Positions 20,802 to 28,742 of a DNA stretch of 64,000 bases are shown here, in pieces; positions within the stretch are counted from its first letter, which is position 1; each line of letters begins with the position of its first letter. Source of the stretch: a virus. The notes below the pieces were generated by a model. That model saw nothing but the letters and a program-made list of their open reading frames with translations, did no database searches and was not told the origin of the DNA. A program made the translations under genes and the position numbers. The stretch lies in IMG/VR virus record IMGVR_UViG_3300018026_000007, positions 1 through 64,000 of that record; one strand, given 5' to 3'.

Positions 20802-22400
20802 ATGAGCAAACTGATTCGACATGGCGCGGACGCTCGTGAAGCTCTCTTGCGCGGCGTTGATTTTCTCGCGGATGCGGTGAAGATCACCGAAGGTCCCCGA
20901 GGGCGAAATTGCATTCTGGGGCAGCGGGCCCTGGGTCAATCCCCGAAGGTCACGCGCGATGGTGTGACCGTCTCCAATTACGCCGACCCATCTGACCCGA
21001 CCGAACAACTCGGTGCCGACCTTATCCGCGAAGCCGCACAGAAGACCGATAACGCGGTAGGCGACGGCACCACGGCATCTATCGTCCTGGCTCAGTCCAT
21101 GATTCACGCGGGATTCGACCTGATCGCAAAAGGAGCGAACCCGATGGCGATGGAGCGCGGCATCCACAAAGCCACCGATGCAGTAATCAAACGACTCTGC
21201 GACATGTCCGTTCCCGTCGCAGGGGTAAAGGTCTTCCAGGTCGCCACGGTCTCGGCTCATGGGGACACGGAAATCGGTCGTCTTGTTGCAGACGCGGTCT
21301 ACAAGGCAGGCAAAGAGGGGGTAGTCACCGCCGAGCCGTCATCGACATCGGAAACCTACGTGGAAACCGTCGTCGGGCTCGAACTTGAAAAATCCAATCT
21401 CATCTCGACGGCATTCATCACGCACCCCGAAGACATGAAGGCGGAACTGCACGATTGTCGCATTCTCCTGTGGGAAGGGGTGATTGCCACGGCGAAATCC
21501 GTTGTGCCGCTGTTAAAGCAGGTGAACGACGCGGGCGGTGCGAGTCCTCTTTTGATTATTGCAGGCGGATACGAAGCGGAAGCTCTCGCCTGTATCATCA
21601 AGAACAAGACCGCCCTCGCGCTGCCACTTATCGCTGTCCGCATGGAAGCATACGGCGAACGGCGAAAGGAATTGATGCGCGATATCGCGGCGTTGACGGG
21701 CGGTAAGGCATATACCGAGGACCTGGGTCTGAAGATCGAGAGCATCAAGCTCGCCGAACTCGGCCAGGCACGCAAGGTCATCACGAATATGTCCAAGACT
21801 CAAATCATCGAAGGCCGAGGCAACCAGACTGAATTGATGGGGCGTTTGAACCTCATCACCACGGCTCTGGAAACTGCCGCGCCGATGGAAAAAACGATTC
21901 TGCGCAAGCGATACGCCGCGCTGGTTGGTGGCATCACGGTCATCAAAGTTGGCGGGGTCACCGTGACCGAGATGGAAGAAAAGAAAGACCGTGTCGTGGA
22001 TGCGATGTCTGCAGCAAAGGCAGCAGTTGAGTCGGGCATTGTTTCTGGCGGCGGAATTGCACTACTGCATGCGTCGGGGGTTATCGCGGCGTTGAAACTT
22101 CCCGCCGAAGAGCGCGCAGGGCTTGAAGTTGTTTACACCGCCTGCCGCGCCGTTGCACGCCAGATTGCCGAGAACGCGGGAATCGATGCCGATGGTTTGA
22201 TGAATCAACTGATGGCGACTCCCGATCTTGGCTATAATGCGCTGACAGGTGAATTCGAAAATCTCATCGACTCAGGCATCATCGACCCCTTGGCTGTTGT
22301 CATCGAGTCCCTGAAAAACGCAGCCGCAGTTTCCTGCAGTATCCTGACCATGGGCGCAACCGTGGCAGAGAAAGTGACGGAGAGAATCGCCAATGTCTAA
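20802..22400 (+). CDS. groEL: Phage chaperonin GroEL
   Basis: At 532 residues this is a full-length group I chaperonin subunit. ATP-site motifs are present: KITEGPRGRNC, PKVTRDGVTVSNY, VGDGTTASIV and the late KKDRVVDAMSAAKAAVESGIVSGGG. The apical domain is more divergent than bacterial GroEL, and the C-terminal GGM tail is absent. It would assemble a folding chamber with the GroES encoded right after (8-bp overlap). Its position just before the morphogenesis genes suggests it folds capsid or tail proteins. ATG 20802 starts the family-like sequence; the frame from 20676 runs through the previous gene. Confidence 0.95.
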   Translation: MSKLIRHGADAREALLRGVDFLADAVKITEGPRGRNCILGQRALGQSPKVTRDGVTVSNYADPSDPTEQLGADLIREAAQKTDNAVGDGTTASIVLAQSMIHAGFDLIAKGANPMAMERGIHKATDAVIKRLCDMSVPVAGVKVFQVATVSAHGDTEIGRLVADAVYKAGKEGVVTAEPSSTSETYVETVVGLELEKSNLISTAFITHPEDMKAELHDCRILLWEGVIATAKSVVPLLKQVNDAGGASPLLIIAGGYEAEALACIIKNKTALALPLIAVRMEAYGERRKELMRDIAALTGGKAYTEDLGLKIESIKLAELGQARKVITNMSKTQIIEGRGNQTELMGRLNLITTALETAAPMEKTILRKRYAALVGGITVIKVGGVTVTEMEEKKDRVVDAMSAAKAAVESGIVSGGGIALLHASGVIAALKLPAEERAGLEVVYTACRAVARQIAENAGIDADGLMNQLMATPDLGYNALTGEFENLIDSGIIDPLAVVIESLKNAAAVSCSILTMGATVAEKVTERIANV

Positions 22401-22671
22401 GACCTATCTGGAACCCGCAGGGGATCATTTGCTTGTCGCGGACAGCCCGCGAGAGACAACGCTGGACGGCATTACTCTGCCCGACAATGTGCGCCAGCAA
22501 GAGATGGTGTTCGGTACTGTGGTATTCGTGGGACCCCAAGCTGTCGCCACTAAACCAGAAGACCGCATCTGCTACGGCCCGTATGCGGGCAAGACAGTGG
22601 CAATTGACGGCATGGAGTTTCGCCTTCTGCGCGAAGGCCAGATCGAAGGATACATCCGAAAGACCGACTAA
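22393..22671 (+). CDS. groES: Phage co-chaperonin GroES
   Basis: The 92-residue protein follows the Cpn10 plan: LEPAGDHLLVADSP, a mobile loop (ETTLDGITLPDN), FGTVVFVGPQ, then CYGPYAGKTVAIDGMEFRLLREGQIEGYI. The loop retains the hydrophobic I-T-L tip that contacts GroEL. The gene overlaps groEL by 8 bases, so the pair is translated together. The dome-loop region is shorter than in E. coli GroES. Confidence 0.9.
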   Translation: MSKTYLEPAGDHLLVADSPRETTLDGITLPDNVRQQEMVFGTVVFVGPQAVATKPEDRICYGPYAGKTVAIDGMEFRLLREGQIEGYIRKTD

Positions 22672-22672
22672 C

Positions 22673-23185
22673 ATGACCGACCTATCGAGACGGCTGCCGC
22701 TGGCGGAACTGCAGAACACTCAAGAATATCAGCGGCTGACCCAAAAACAAAAACTGTTTGTCGCCACATACTGCGAAGGCGGCATGGTGGATGGGAACTA
22801 TGATCCTGTCGCAGCCACGCAGACGGCATATGCCTGCAAGACGCTGGAGATTGCCCGTGTCATGTCATACGCGCTGATGTCGAACATCCGCGTGGTTGCA
22901 GTGCTGAATCGGCACTTCAACGCCGAGCCGATTGAAGAATTTTTGGTGCTGCTCGACCGCGCCATCAACAATAAGCATCTCACCCTGGCGCAACTGCAGG
23001 CATTGAAACTCAAGTGTGACATCTTGGGCTACGCGAACCGACTCCCTGGGGCTCCTGGCATTCCGCGCAACGTCATCCCGCCCGACATCGCCGAAGCGTC
23101 GAAGCAAGCGCGCAAGTCGAAGCGCAAGACTCCCGAGAAGCACGCCAAGTCTGAACCCGAACCTTCCTTCGGTCAATACTTTTAA
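22673..23185 (+). CDS. Probable terminase small subunit
   Basis: TQKQKLFVATYCEGG...DPVAATQTAYACKTLEIARVMSYALMSNIRVVAVLNRHF follows the pattern of terminase small subunits (a helix-turn-helix after L-x-x-K-Q-x-x-F-V). The C-terminal part is basic and disordered. It would recognise packaging DNA and deliver it to the large subunit at 34058. ATG 22673 lies 1 base after groES. The 11-kb gap to the large subunit is unusual. Confidence 0.7.
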   Translation: MTDLSRRLPLAELQNTQEYQRLTQKQKLFVATYCEGGMVDGNYDPVAATQTAYACKTLEIARVMSYALMSNIRVVAVLNRHFNAEPIEEFLVLLDRAINNKHLTLAQLQALKLKCDILGYANRLPGAPGIPRNVIPPDIAEASKQARKSKRKTPEKHAKSEPEPSFGQYF

Positions 23186-23210
23186 GACTTTCCTTTCCAT
23201 TTGTGTATGG
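23183..23210 (+). promoter_or_regulatory. GACTTT-class promoter motif
   Basis: GACTTT (23186-23191), CCTTTC, CATTTG, TGTATGG. ATG 23207 lies within it, 4 bases past the second box. Confidence 0.65.
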
Positions 23211-23530
23211 ACACTTTGCCGATTCCTGGACTCGGGATGCTTGGGCAACCGCGCCTGGGCTCTATCTTTGATGAGACGGGTACGCCCGACTCTGGGTATG
23301 AGGAAAACGGCCCATACCACTGTGAAGATTGCGTTCACAAGACGGCCATGGATGAGCCGTTCTGCATTCATCCGCGAGTGGTTGGGGACCATCGACTTCA
23401 GGATCGGCTGGTTTCAATTGATGGCCGTCCTGCAGTGAAAGTTGATATGTGCCACGGCTGTTGCAAGTTTGTGCGGCAGGCGCGAGAAGAAGAGCACGAG
23501 GATAAAGACAATGGCCGAGAAAATGAGTAA
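23207..23530 (+). CDS. Cysteine-rich hypothetical protein (107 aa)
   Basis: CEDCVHKTAMDEPFC and CHGCCKF suggest a metal-binding core between a glycine/proline-rich N-terminus and a highly charged tail. No ribosome site precedes ATG 23207 (TTG 23201 is in frame); it lies inside a promoter motif, so the message may be leaderless. Confidence 0.65.
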   Translation: MDTLPIPGLGMLGQPRLGSIFDETGTPDSGYEENGPYHCEDCVHKTAMDEPFCIHPRVVGDHRLQDRLVSIDGRPAVKVDMCHGCCKFVRQAREEEHEDKDNGRENE

Positions 23531-23675
23531 GGCAGCCGCTTTTCACGAAGTCTTCCACGACAAACCGAGCACGGTCGATACCAGCAAGTCGGCCAAGGGT
23601 CAGCGCAAGCAAATGATCGCCATCGCATTGTCGAAGGCGGGTTTATCAAAGCCAGGGAAGAAAGCCAAGAAATAA
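23511..23675 (+). CDS. Small basic protein (54 aa)
   Basis: Lysine-rich C-terminus (KGQRKQMIAIALSKAGLSKPGKKAKK) of the kind seen in small virion or DNA-binding phage proteins. A GAGGATAAAGACA leader precedes ATG 23511; overlaps the previous gene by 20 bases. Confidence 0.6.
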   Translation: MAEKMSKAAAFHEVFHDKPSTVDTSKSAKGQRKQMIAIALSKAGLSKPGKKAKK

Positions 23676-23689
23676 TTTGGCCAGGCGCA

Positions 23690-24952
23690 ATGATTTCGTT
23701 CTCCAAACGAACGACGGCAGCCGTCACTGTTTTTGCCTGCATATTTGCGAATAGAGATGCGCTATCCCTGACAACAGATGTCTCTCAAGTCTCTGCCCTG
23801 TCTTTGAATTATGCGCGCTTGAATTGCGTTTACCGCCAGTTGATTCATCAAGACATAGAGCATCAGGCGATAGTTTTGGCACATATCATTGCCAGCGCGC
23901 GCCATGCGATTTGTAAGCTGAATCAAACTGTTCTGGCCATTACGCCGACGCCGCAAACCGCAGTAGCGTTGGCTCTAGTTCAATCCAAAGTCGGAGATGC
24001 ACTCTATGTGATGGCAAGCGCGGAGTTGATGGGGATCGCCACGATAGGAGACAACATGCAAGTTCAAACTTCTCGGGTAGTTCATACCGTTACGACGGAA
24101 GACATCATAAACGGGTTCATCCCCGTGCCCGTTGTGTGGCAGACACCTTTTGCAGACAACAACTACACCGCTGTGTTTGCAGTCCATGATCTCGAGAGTA
24201 CGATTGATTTGAGTGTTGGCGTACTAGATATTCACAATAAGACAGCATCTGGAATGACTGCCGTTGCGTTGTTGGCCGCTGCGTTGCCCCTGGCACAAGG
24301 AACACTCGATGCTCTCGACGTGAACACAAATCAATCGATGGTGTTTGTTGCTCCGCTTTCTACGCTCTATCAGCTTACGTTCTATATCGCGTCGCACAAT
24401 ACTGGGTCTGCGGACCAACTTTTACAATTGAACGCGGTCTACACCGATGGTAGCGGACTAGGTCAGCAATCATTTGCTCCTGTTCTTGGGGCGGTCAATG
24501 GGAATAGCACGCCACTCAACAGCCAAAATTTTTCGATTCCTTTATTTGCCGTCGCGGGGTCTCCCATCGCCATTTCGGCAGTGTTTCTGGCAAAGGTTAC
24601 GGGCACTGTTACAAGCGGGGTATTTGTGCTGGGCGAAGAAGTTAAGCAAGCCAACACGAACGCGACTTCATATTTATTGGGCGGCGGATTCGAATATACA
24701 CCCACTGGCAGTGCTCCGATGTACTTGGATTCTAGCCGTATGACTGGAGCGCCCGACGCCAGTCACGCATGGACTGGGCAGACGAGCGGAGCCATTTACA
24801 CCCCGTCATCCGCGCCAATCGTCTCGCCGTTTGCCTTTGATTTCTCAGTCCGAATTGTGCAGATGCCCAGTAATGCGATCACGGTCGTACCTGGAGACCA
24901 ATTTGAAATAGACGCCATTGGGGTGGCCGACCGCACACCCTGCGGCACATAG
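23690..24952 (+). CDS. Probable virion structural protein (420 aa)
   Basis: A helical N-terminal third (SALSLNYARLNCVYRQLIHQDIEHQ and on) is followed by beta-rich sequence with alternating hydrophobic strands (AVFAVHDLESTIDLSVGVLDI, MVFVAPLSTLYQLTFYIAS, PIAISAVFLAKVTG), typical of head or tail surface proteins. No enzyme motif. Located at the start of the virion gene run; exact role unknown. Confidence 0.6.
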   Translation: MISFSKRTTAAVTVFACIFANRDALSLTTDVSQVSALSLNYARLNCVYRQLIHQDIEHQAIVLAHIIASARHAICKLNQTVLAITPTPQTAVALALVQSKVGDALYVMASAELMGIATIGDNMQVQTSRVVHTVTTEDIINGFIPVPVVWQTPFADNNYTAVFAVHDLESTIDLSVGVLDIHNKTASGMTAVALLAAALPLAQGTLDALDVNTNQSMVFVAPLSTLYQLTFYIASHNTGSADQLLQLNAVYTDGSGLGQQSFAPVLGAVNGNSTPLNSQNFSIPLFAVAGSPIAISAVFLAKVTGTVTSGVFVLGEEVKQANTNATSYLLGGGFEYTPTGSAPMYLDSSRMTGAPDASHAWTGQTSGAIYTPSSAPIVSPFAFDFSVRIVQMPSNAITVVPGDQFEIDAIGVADRTPCGT

Positions 24953-24967
24953 GATTGGAAGACGATC

Positions 24968-25381
24968 ATGCTCGCCGCTCTGCTCGCCACGCGGTCTGTA
25001 TCGCCGCCTCGGGGATTTCGCTACACCAATCGGTTGGTGGCCGAAACAACTACGTTCACCTGCATTACGGTCACCAAGAAAGCGGCATTCATCACCACCA
25101 GTCTGCCGATTCGCCAGCAGTTGAGTGTCTCTATGCCTGGCCAGGAGTCGATTCTTGACCAGTTGAATCGCCAGTTCTACCAGATGATTAACCAGTACGC
25201 GCTGGATGGCACCGACTATCTGAGCGCGCTTATCGCCCAGGTGATCGCAATCGATGTTGTCTTGACCCCCATCCTACAGACCATGCCAGTGGCTCCGCAG
25301 AATGTGCCGTTTTTGATTCGTCTGCAGCGGGAACTGGCACGCGCGCTGGCGGTTCTGCAGTCCCTGGCCGTCCCGATCTAG
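24968..25381 (+). CDS. Hypothetical protein (137 aa)
   Basis: Beta-rich N-terminus (NRLVAETTTFTCITVTKKAAFITT), helical C-terminus (LDQLNRQFYQMINQY, LIAQVIAIDVVLTPIL, LQRELARALAVLQSL). The helical half resembles the N-terminal helices of the preceding protein. Role unknown. Confidence 0.6.
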   Translation: MLAALLATRSVSPPRGFRYTNRLVAETTTFTCITVTKKAAFITTSLPIRQQLSVSMPGQESILDQLNRQFYQMINQYALDGTDYLSALIAQVIAIDVVLTPILQTMPVAPQNVPFLIRLQRELARALAVLQSLAVPI

Positions 25382-25384
25382 AAC

Positions 25385-25409
25385 AAGACTTTTCCTTTCA
25401 TAAGTGGAG
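25385..25409 (+). promoter_or_regulatory. GACTTT-class promoter motif
   Basis: AAGACTTTTCCTTTCATAAG with TGG following; second box CATAAG matches the consensus exactly. It precedes the large tail-type gene. Confidence 0.7.
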
Positions 25410-25427
25410 TCTTGCACTCTACCACCT

Positions 25428-28400
25428 ATGTCTACGCCTGCCATCATTGCCGTCACTCCAGGCACAGGGATATTGCTTGACGCCGTGAGCCTGGTTGTCG
25501 GCGCGAATACTGTCGTCCGCGAGACGATGGTAATCGCCGACCCGTCCAATCCTACCCGCTTAGCCAACGTGACGGCGGCTGGTGCGCTGCAGGTTGATGG
25601 GTCCGCAGCGTTGCAGCCTGTCTCGACCATCGGGCAGACGATAGCAGTGACGAACGCGGGTGTTTTCGCCGTTCAGGATTCTGCTGCCGAAGGTTACCTG
25701 GGGACAATCGCAGGAGCCATTTCCGCCAGCACAATGACGGTGACGGGAACAGTCACGGCCAACATCGGAACCACGAACGGGCTGGCTCTGGATTCTTCGC
25801 TCTCAACCATCGACGCGGACATCAAGAGCAACATCACGCTGCATGCTGGAACCAATCTTATTGGCAAAGTAGAAGTCAGCGATGGCACGAATGTGCTGTT
25901 CACTGTGGGCAATCCTGGCTATGTGCAGGGCACCATCAGTATCGGCAGCGGACCCTTTGCTGTCACGCAATCGACTTCGCCGTGGATTGTGGCGGGTGGT
26001 GGTACCGCAGGCTCGCCAGGAACAGCCGTTCTCACGGTTCAGGGTATCAGCGGCGGCCAGGCGGTGCCTGTTAGCGGAACCTTCTATCAAACTACGCAGC
26101 CCGTTTCAATTGCATCGGGGCAGGTCGCGAGCGGGGCATTTGCATCGGGCTCGATTGCTTCGGGAGCTATCGCATCGGGTGCGGCAGTCTCAGGTGCATT
26201 CGCTGACGGGTCTCTTGTTACGCTTGGTGCTGAGTCCGACGCGAAAAATTCCGCAACCGATAATACCGCCGTTACAATCATGTCCGTGTTGAAGGAAATT
26301 AGCTACATGGCGCAGAATCCTGCGGCTGTGTCTGCAACAAACAACATTGCAAACGTATCGGCAGTCGTGAATGCGGCGAATAGCAGTACTTCTGCGCTCA
26401 ATGCGGGCGTATCGTTTACAGGCACTGTGGTTGATTTGATTAGCGTGATGTATACCGCAATTCAAGTTCAACTGTTGACCGATCAAAACGGGATTCTAAA
26501 AATTCAATTCAGCACAGATAACAGCCATTGGGACCATACGGTTTCTGGACTCGTCACTGCAAATGAATCGACCAGCCTAAGCACAGGTATTCATGGTCGC
26601 TACATGCGTGTGATGATGACCAATACATCCGCCAGCAATCAAACATTCTTGCGGCTTCAGACGCTGCTCGTCCCGATTCCCGTTCAGCCTACTATCAAGG
26701 ATTTAGATACAGCGGTCGGCAACGACGACAACGCCATGGTTACACATACCGTAATTACAGGTATAGTGCGCTCGGCTGCCGGGTCCTTTGAGAATGTTGA
26801 GGTTTCTCCATCAGGGGCATTGCTGATAGCAACAGAAGGCTCGGTTCTGGGTGATACTGTAACAACTGCGCGCCGTAACCAAATCGAAATAAATTTTTCT
26901 AGCTCTGATGCGACAGACGCCACACTCATCACTAACACAACGTCTGGTACGGGAGCGATTACACAGGCGAATGGCGAAGCTCTATACTCAACGGGTACGG
27001 GGGCGGCAGGCGAAGCGCAAGGCGTGACAGTTGCCTCCATTCGCTATCGTCCTGCAAACGACATTTACGCAGAATTCACTGCCGCATTTACAACACCTAC
27101 GGATGCAACTGCCGCCAACGACTATCAACGAGTTGGTGTCTATGATACAAACAACGGCTTATTCATTGGATATGAAGGGACCGCATTTGGAGTCACAATT
27201 CGTCGCGCCACGGTCGATACGCGAGTATTATTAGCAAACTTTAATCTGGACCCGCTCGACGGTTCTGCGGATTCTGACTTCACTCGTGCGGGAGTGCCGG
27301 AAGCAGTCGATTTTACAAAATTAAATATATTTCGCATTCGGTTCGCTTGGTTTGGCGCGGGTCCCGTCTTTTTTGATATCTTCACTCCTGATGGCGCATG
27401 GTTGCCGTTTCAGATGGTTCGCAACCCCAATCTCTCAAATACGCCATACATCGCGACCCCGAATCTGCCACTAACGATAGACGCATTCAAAACTTCATCG
27501 GACAGCACCAATCTGCAAATTCGACTCGGCTGCATGGCGGCGGGCGTGACCGAGTCTGCTATTCGTTTGTCCGATCCGATGGTCAACTCTACTCTGGCTA
27601 TTCCTACTCGGTCGATTCTTGTGGGTCAGAATCCTTCCGGGTCGTACACAAACGTGGGGGTGGATGTCACCGGCTCCCTGAGTATCGGCACAATTACCGC
27701 TGAGACGAATTCCGCAACTTCGGCGGCTTGGACTCATGCAACAGCAGGAAATACGACACTGGTCGCATCCGCCATTGGTTTTGCCAACGCGACTTTTGGA
27801 TTCTCTCTGTCTGGGGGTGTCATTGCCAGCGGAGTCATTCAGTTTGAAGGGACGGTTGACGGTACCAATTGGATTGCTCTGTCTGTGGAACCTATCGCTG
27901 GACAGACCAATCCGGTTACGAGCTATAGCCTTGCCGCTGCCGCGAATAACATTTGGCAAACCTTCATAGGCGGACTTTATCAGGTTCGCATCCGCCTGAG
28001 TACAGGCATTTCAATTTCATCCGGTTCTCCGGTTGCAACTGTCTGGATTCGTCCTTCATTTGCGACAACAGAACCCACAGGATTAGTTTTTCAACCAACA
28101 GGCTCTAATCTTCATGTCGTTGTAGATTCTCCGTTGCCTTCTTTAGCCGCTGGTTCTCAAATCATCGGGCAGATCAAACTGGTAGACGGGCCGGGAAGCG
28201 TCAACCAAGCGATGGTAAAGGCTGCATCTACGCAGTCGGCATCCACCGACACCTCGTTAGTTGTTCAGATAAATCCGAACCAGCCAAACCTATCTACAGC
28301 CTTGAACGTGAGCGCAAGCATCGCGGCAGCCCAAACACTGGCGACAGTTACTACCGTCTCTACGGTCACCACAGTAACGAATCCAGTATCAACGCGACCC

Positions 28401-28730
28401 GCGTCACCCACGACATCTACTTGGAGTCAGGCTGCTATTAGTTTCAGCGGCAGCGGTGCAAATATACTTGTGGCGGGCGTGGGTGGTCAGACCGTTCGGA
28501 TTATGCGGCTCTTTATAGTGAATTCGGATGCAGCGACCGCGACAAACATCACCATTCAAGACACAACTCCGACCTCGTTTTCGGGAGCCTTCAGACTGGC
28601 ATCGGGGGGTAGTTGGTCTGGCGATGGCGCTGGTGATCCACTCTACACTACCGCAACAGGCAAGGGATTTCAGTTAAATAGCTCGGTGGCGGTTCAGATT
28701 TCAGGAACGGTGTGGTACACGCAATCCTAA
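25428..28730 (+). CDS. Large tail/appendage-type structural protein (1100 aa)
   Basis: The protein is low in charge and rich in Thr/Ser/Ala/Gly, as in tail-associated beta proteins. Residues about 225-275 contain the ASGAFASGSIASGAIASGA repeat found in many phage structural proteins, preceding a helix (VTIMSVLKEISYMAQNP). A later stretch (FYQTT, FEGTVDGTNWIALSV) resembles phage adhesin-like beta sandwiches. No enzymatic motif. ATG 25428 has no good ribosome site; GTG 25404 inside the promoter motif is an alternative. It likely forms part of the tail fibre or baseplate. Confidence 0.65.
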   Translation: MSTPAIIAVTPGTGILLDAVSLVVGANTVVRETMVIADPSNPTRLANVTAAGALQVDGSAALQPVSTIGQTIAVTNAGVFAVQDSAAEGYLGTIAGAISASTMTVTGTVTANIGTTNGLALDSSLSTIDADIKSNITLHAGTNLIGKVEVSDGTNVLFTVGNPGYVQGTISIGSGPFAVTQSTSPWIVAGGGTAGSPGTAVLTVQGISGGQAVPVSGTFYQTTQPVSIASGQVASGAFASGSIASGAIASGAAVSGAFADGSLVTLGAESDAKNSATDNTAVTIMSVLKEISYMAQNPAAVSATNNIANVSAVVNAANSSTSALNAGVSFTGTVVDLISVMYTAIQVQLLTDQNGILKIQFSTDNSHWDHTVSGLVTANESTSLSTGIHGRYMRVMMTNTSASNQTFLRLQTLLVPIPVQPTIKDLDTAVGNDDNAMVTHTVITGIVRSAAGSFENVEVSPSGALLIATEGSVLGDTVTTARRNQIEINFSSSDATDATLITNTTSGTGAITQANGEALYSTGTGAAGEAQGVTVASIRYRPANDIYAEFTAAFTTPTDATAANDYQRVGVYDTNNGLFIGYEGTAFGVTIRRATVDTRVLLANFNLDPLDGSADSDFTRAGVPEAVDFTKLNIFRIRFAWFGAGPVFFDIFTPDGAWLPFQMVRNPNLSNTPYIATPNLPLTIDAFKTSSDSTNLQIRLGCMAAGVTESAIRLSDPMVNSTLAIPTRSILVGQNPSGSYTNVGVDVTGSLSIGTITAETNSATSAAWTHATAGNTTLVASAIGFANATFGFSLSGGVIASGVIQFEGTVDGTNWIALSVEPIAGQTNPVTSYSLAAAANNIWQTFIGGLYQVRIRLSTGISISSGSPVATVWIRPSFATTEPTGLVFQPTGSNLHVVVDSPLPSLAAGSQIIGQIKLVDGPGSVNQAMVKAASTQSASTDTSLVVQINPNQPNLSTALNVSASIAAAQTLATVTTVSTVTTVTNPVSTRPASPTTSTWSQAAISFSGSGANILVAGVGGQTVRIMRLFIVNSDAATATNITIQDTTPTSFSGAFRLASGGSWSGDGAGDPLYTTATGKGFQLNSSVAVQISGTVWYTQS

Positions 28731-28742
28731 GTTGAGGATTTC

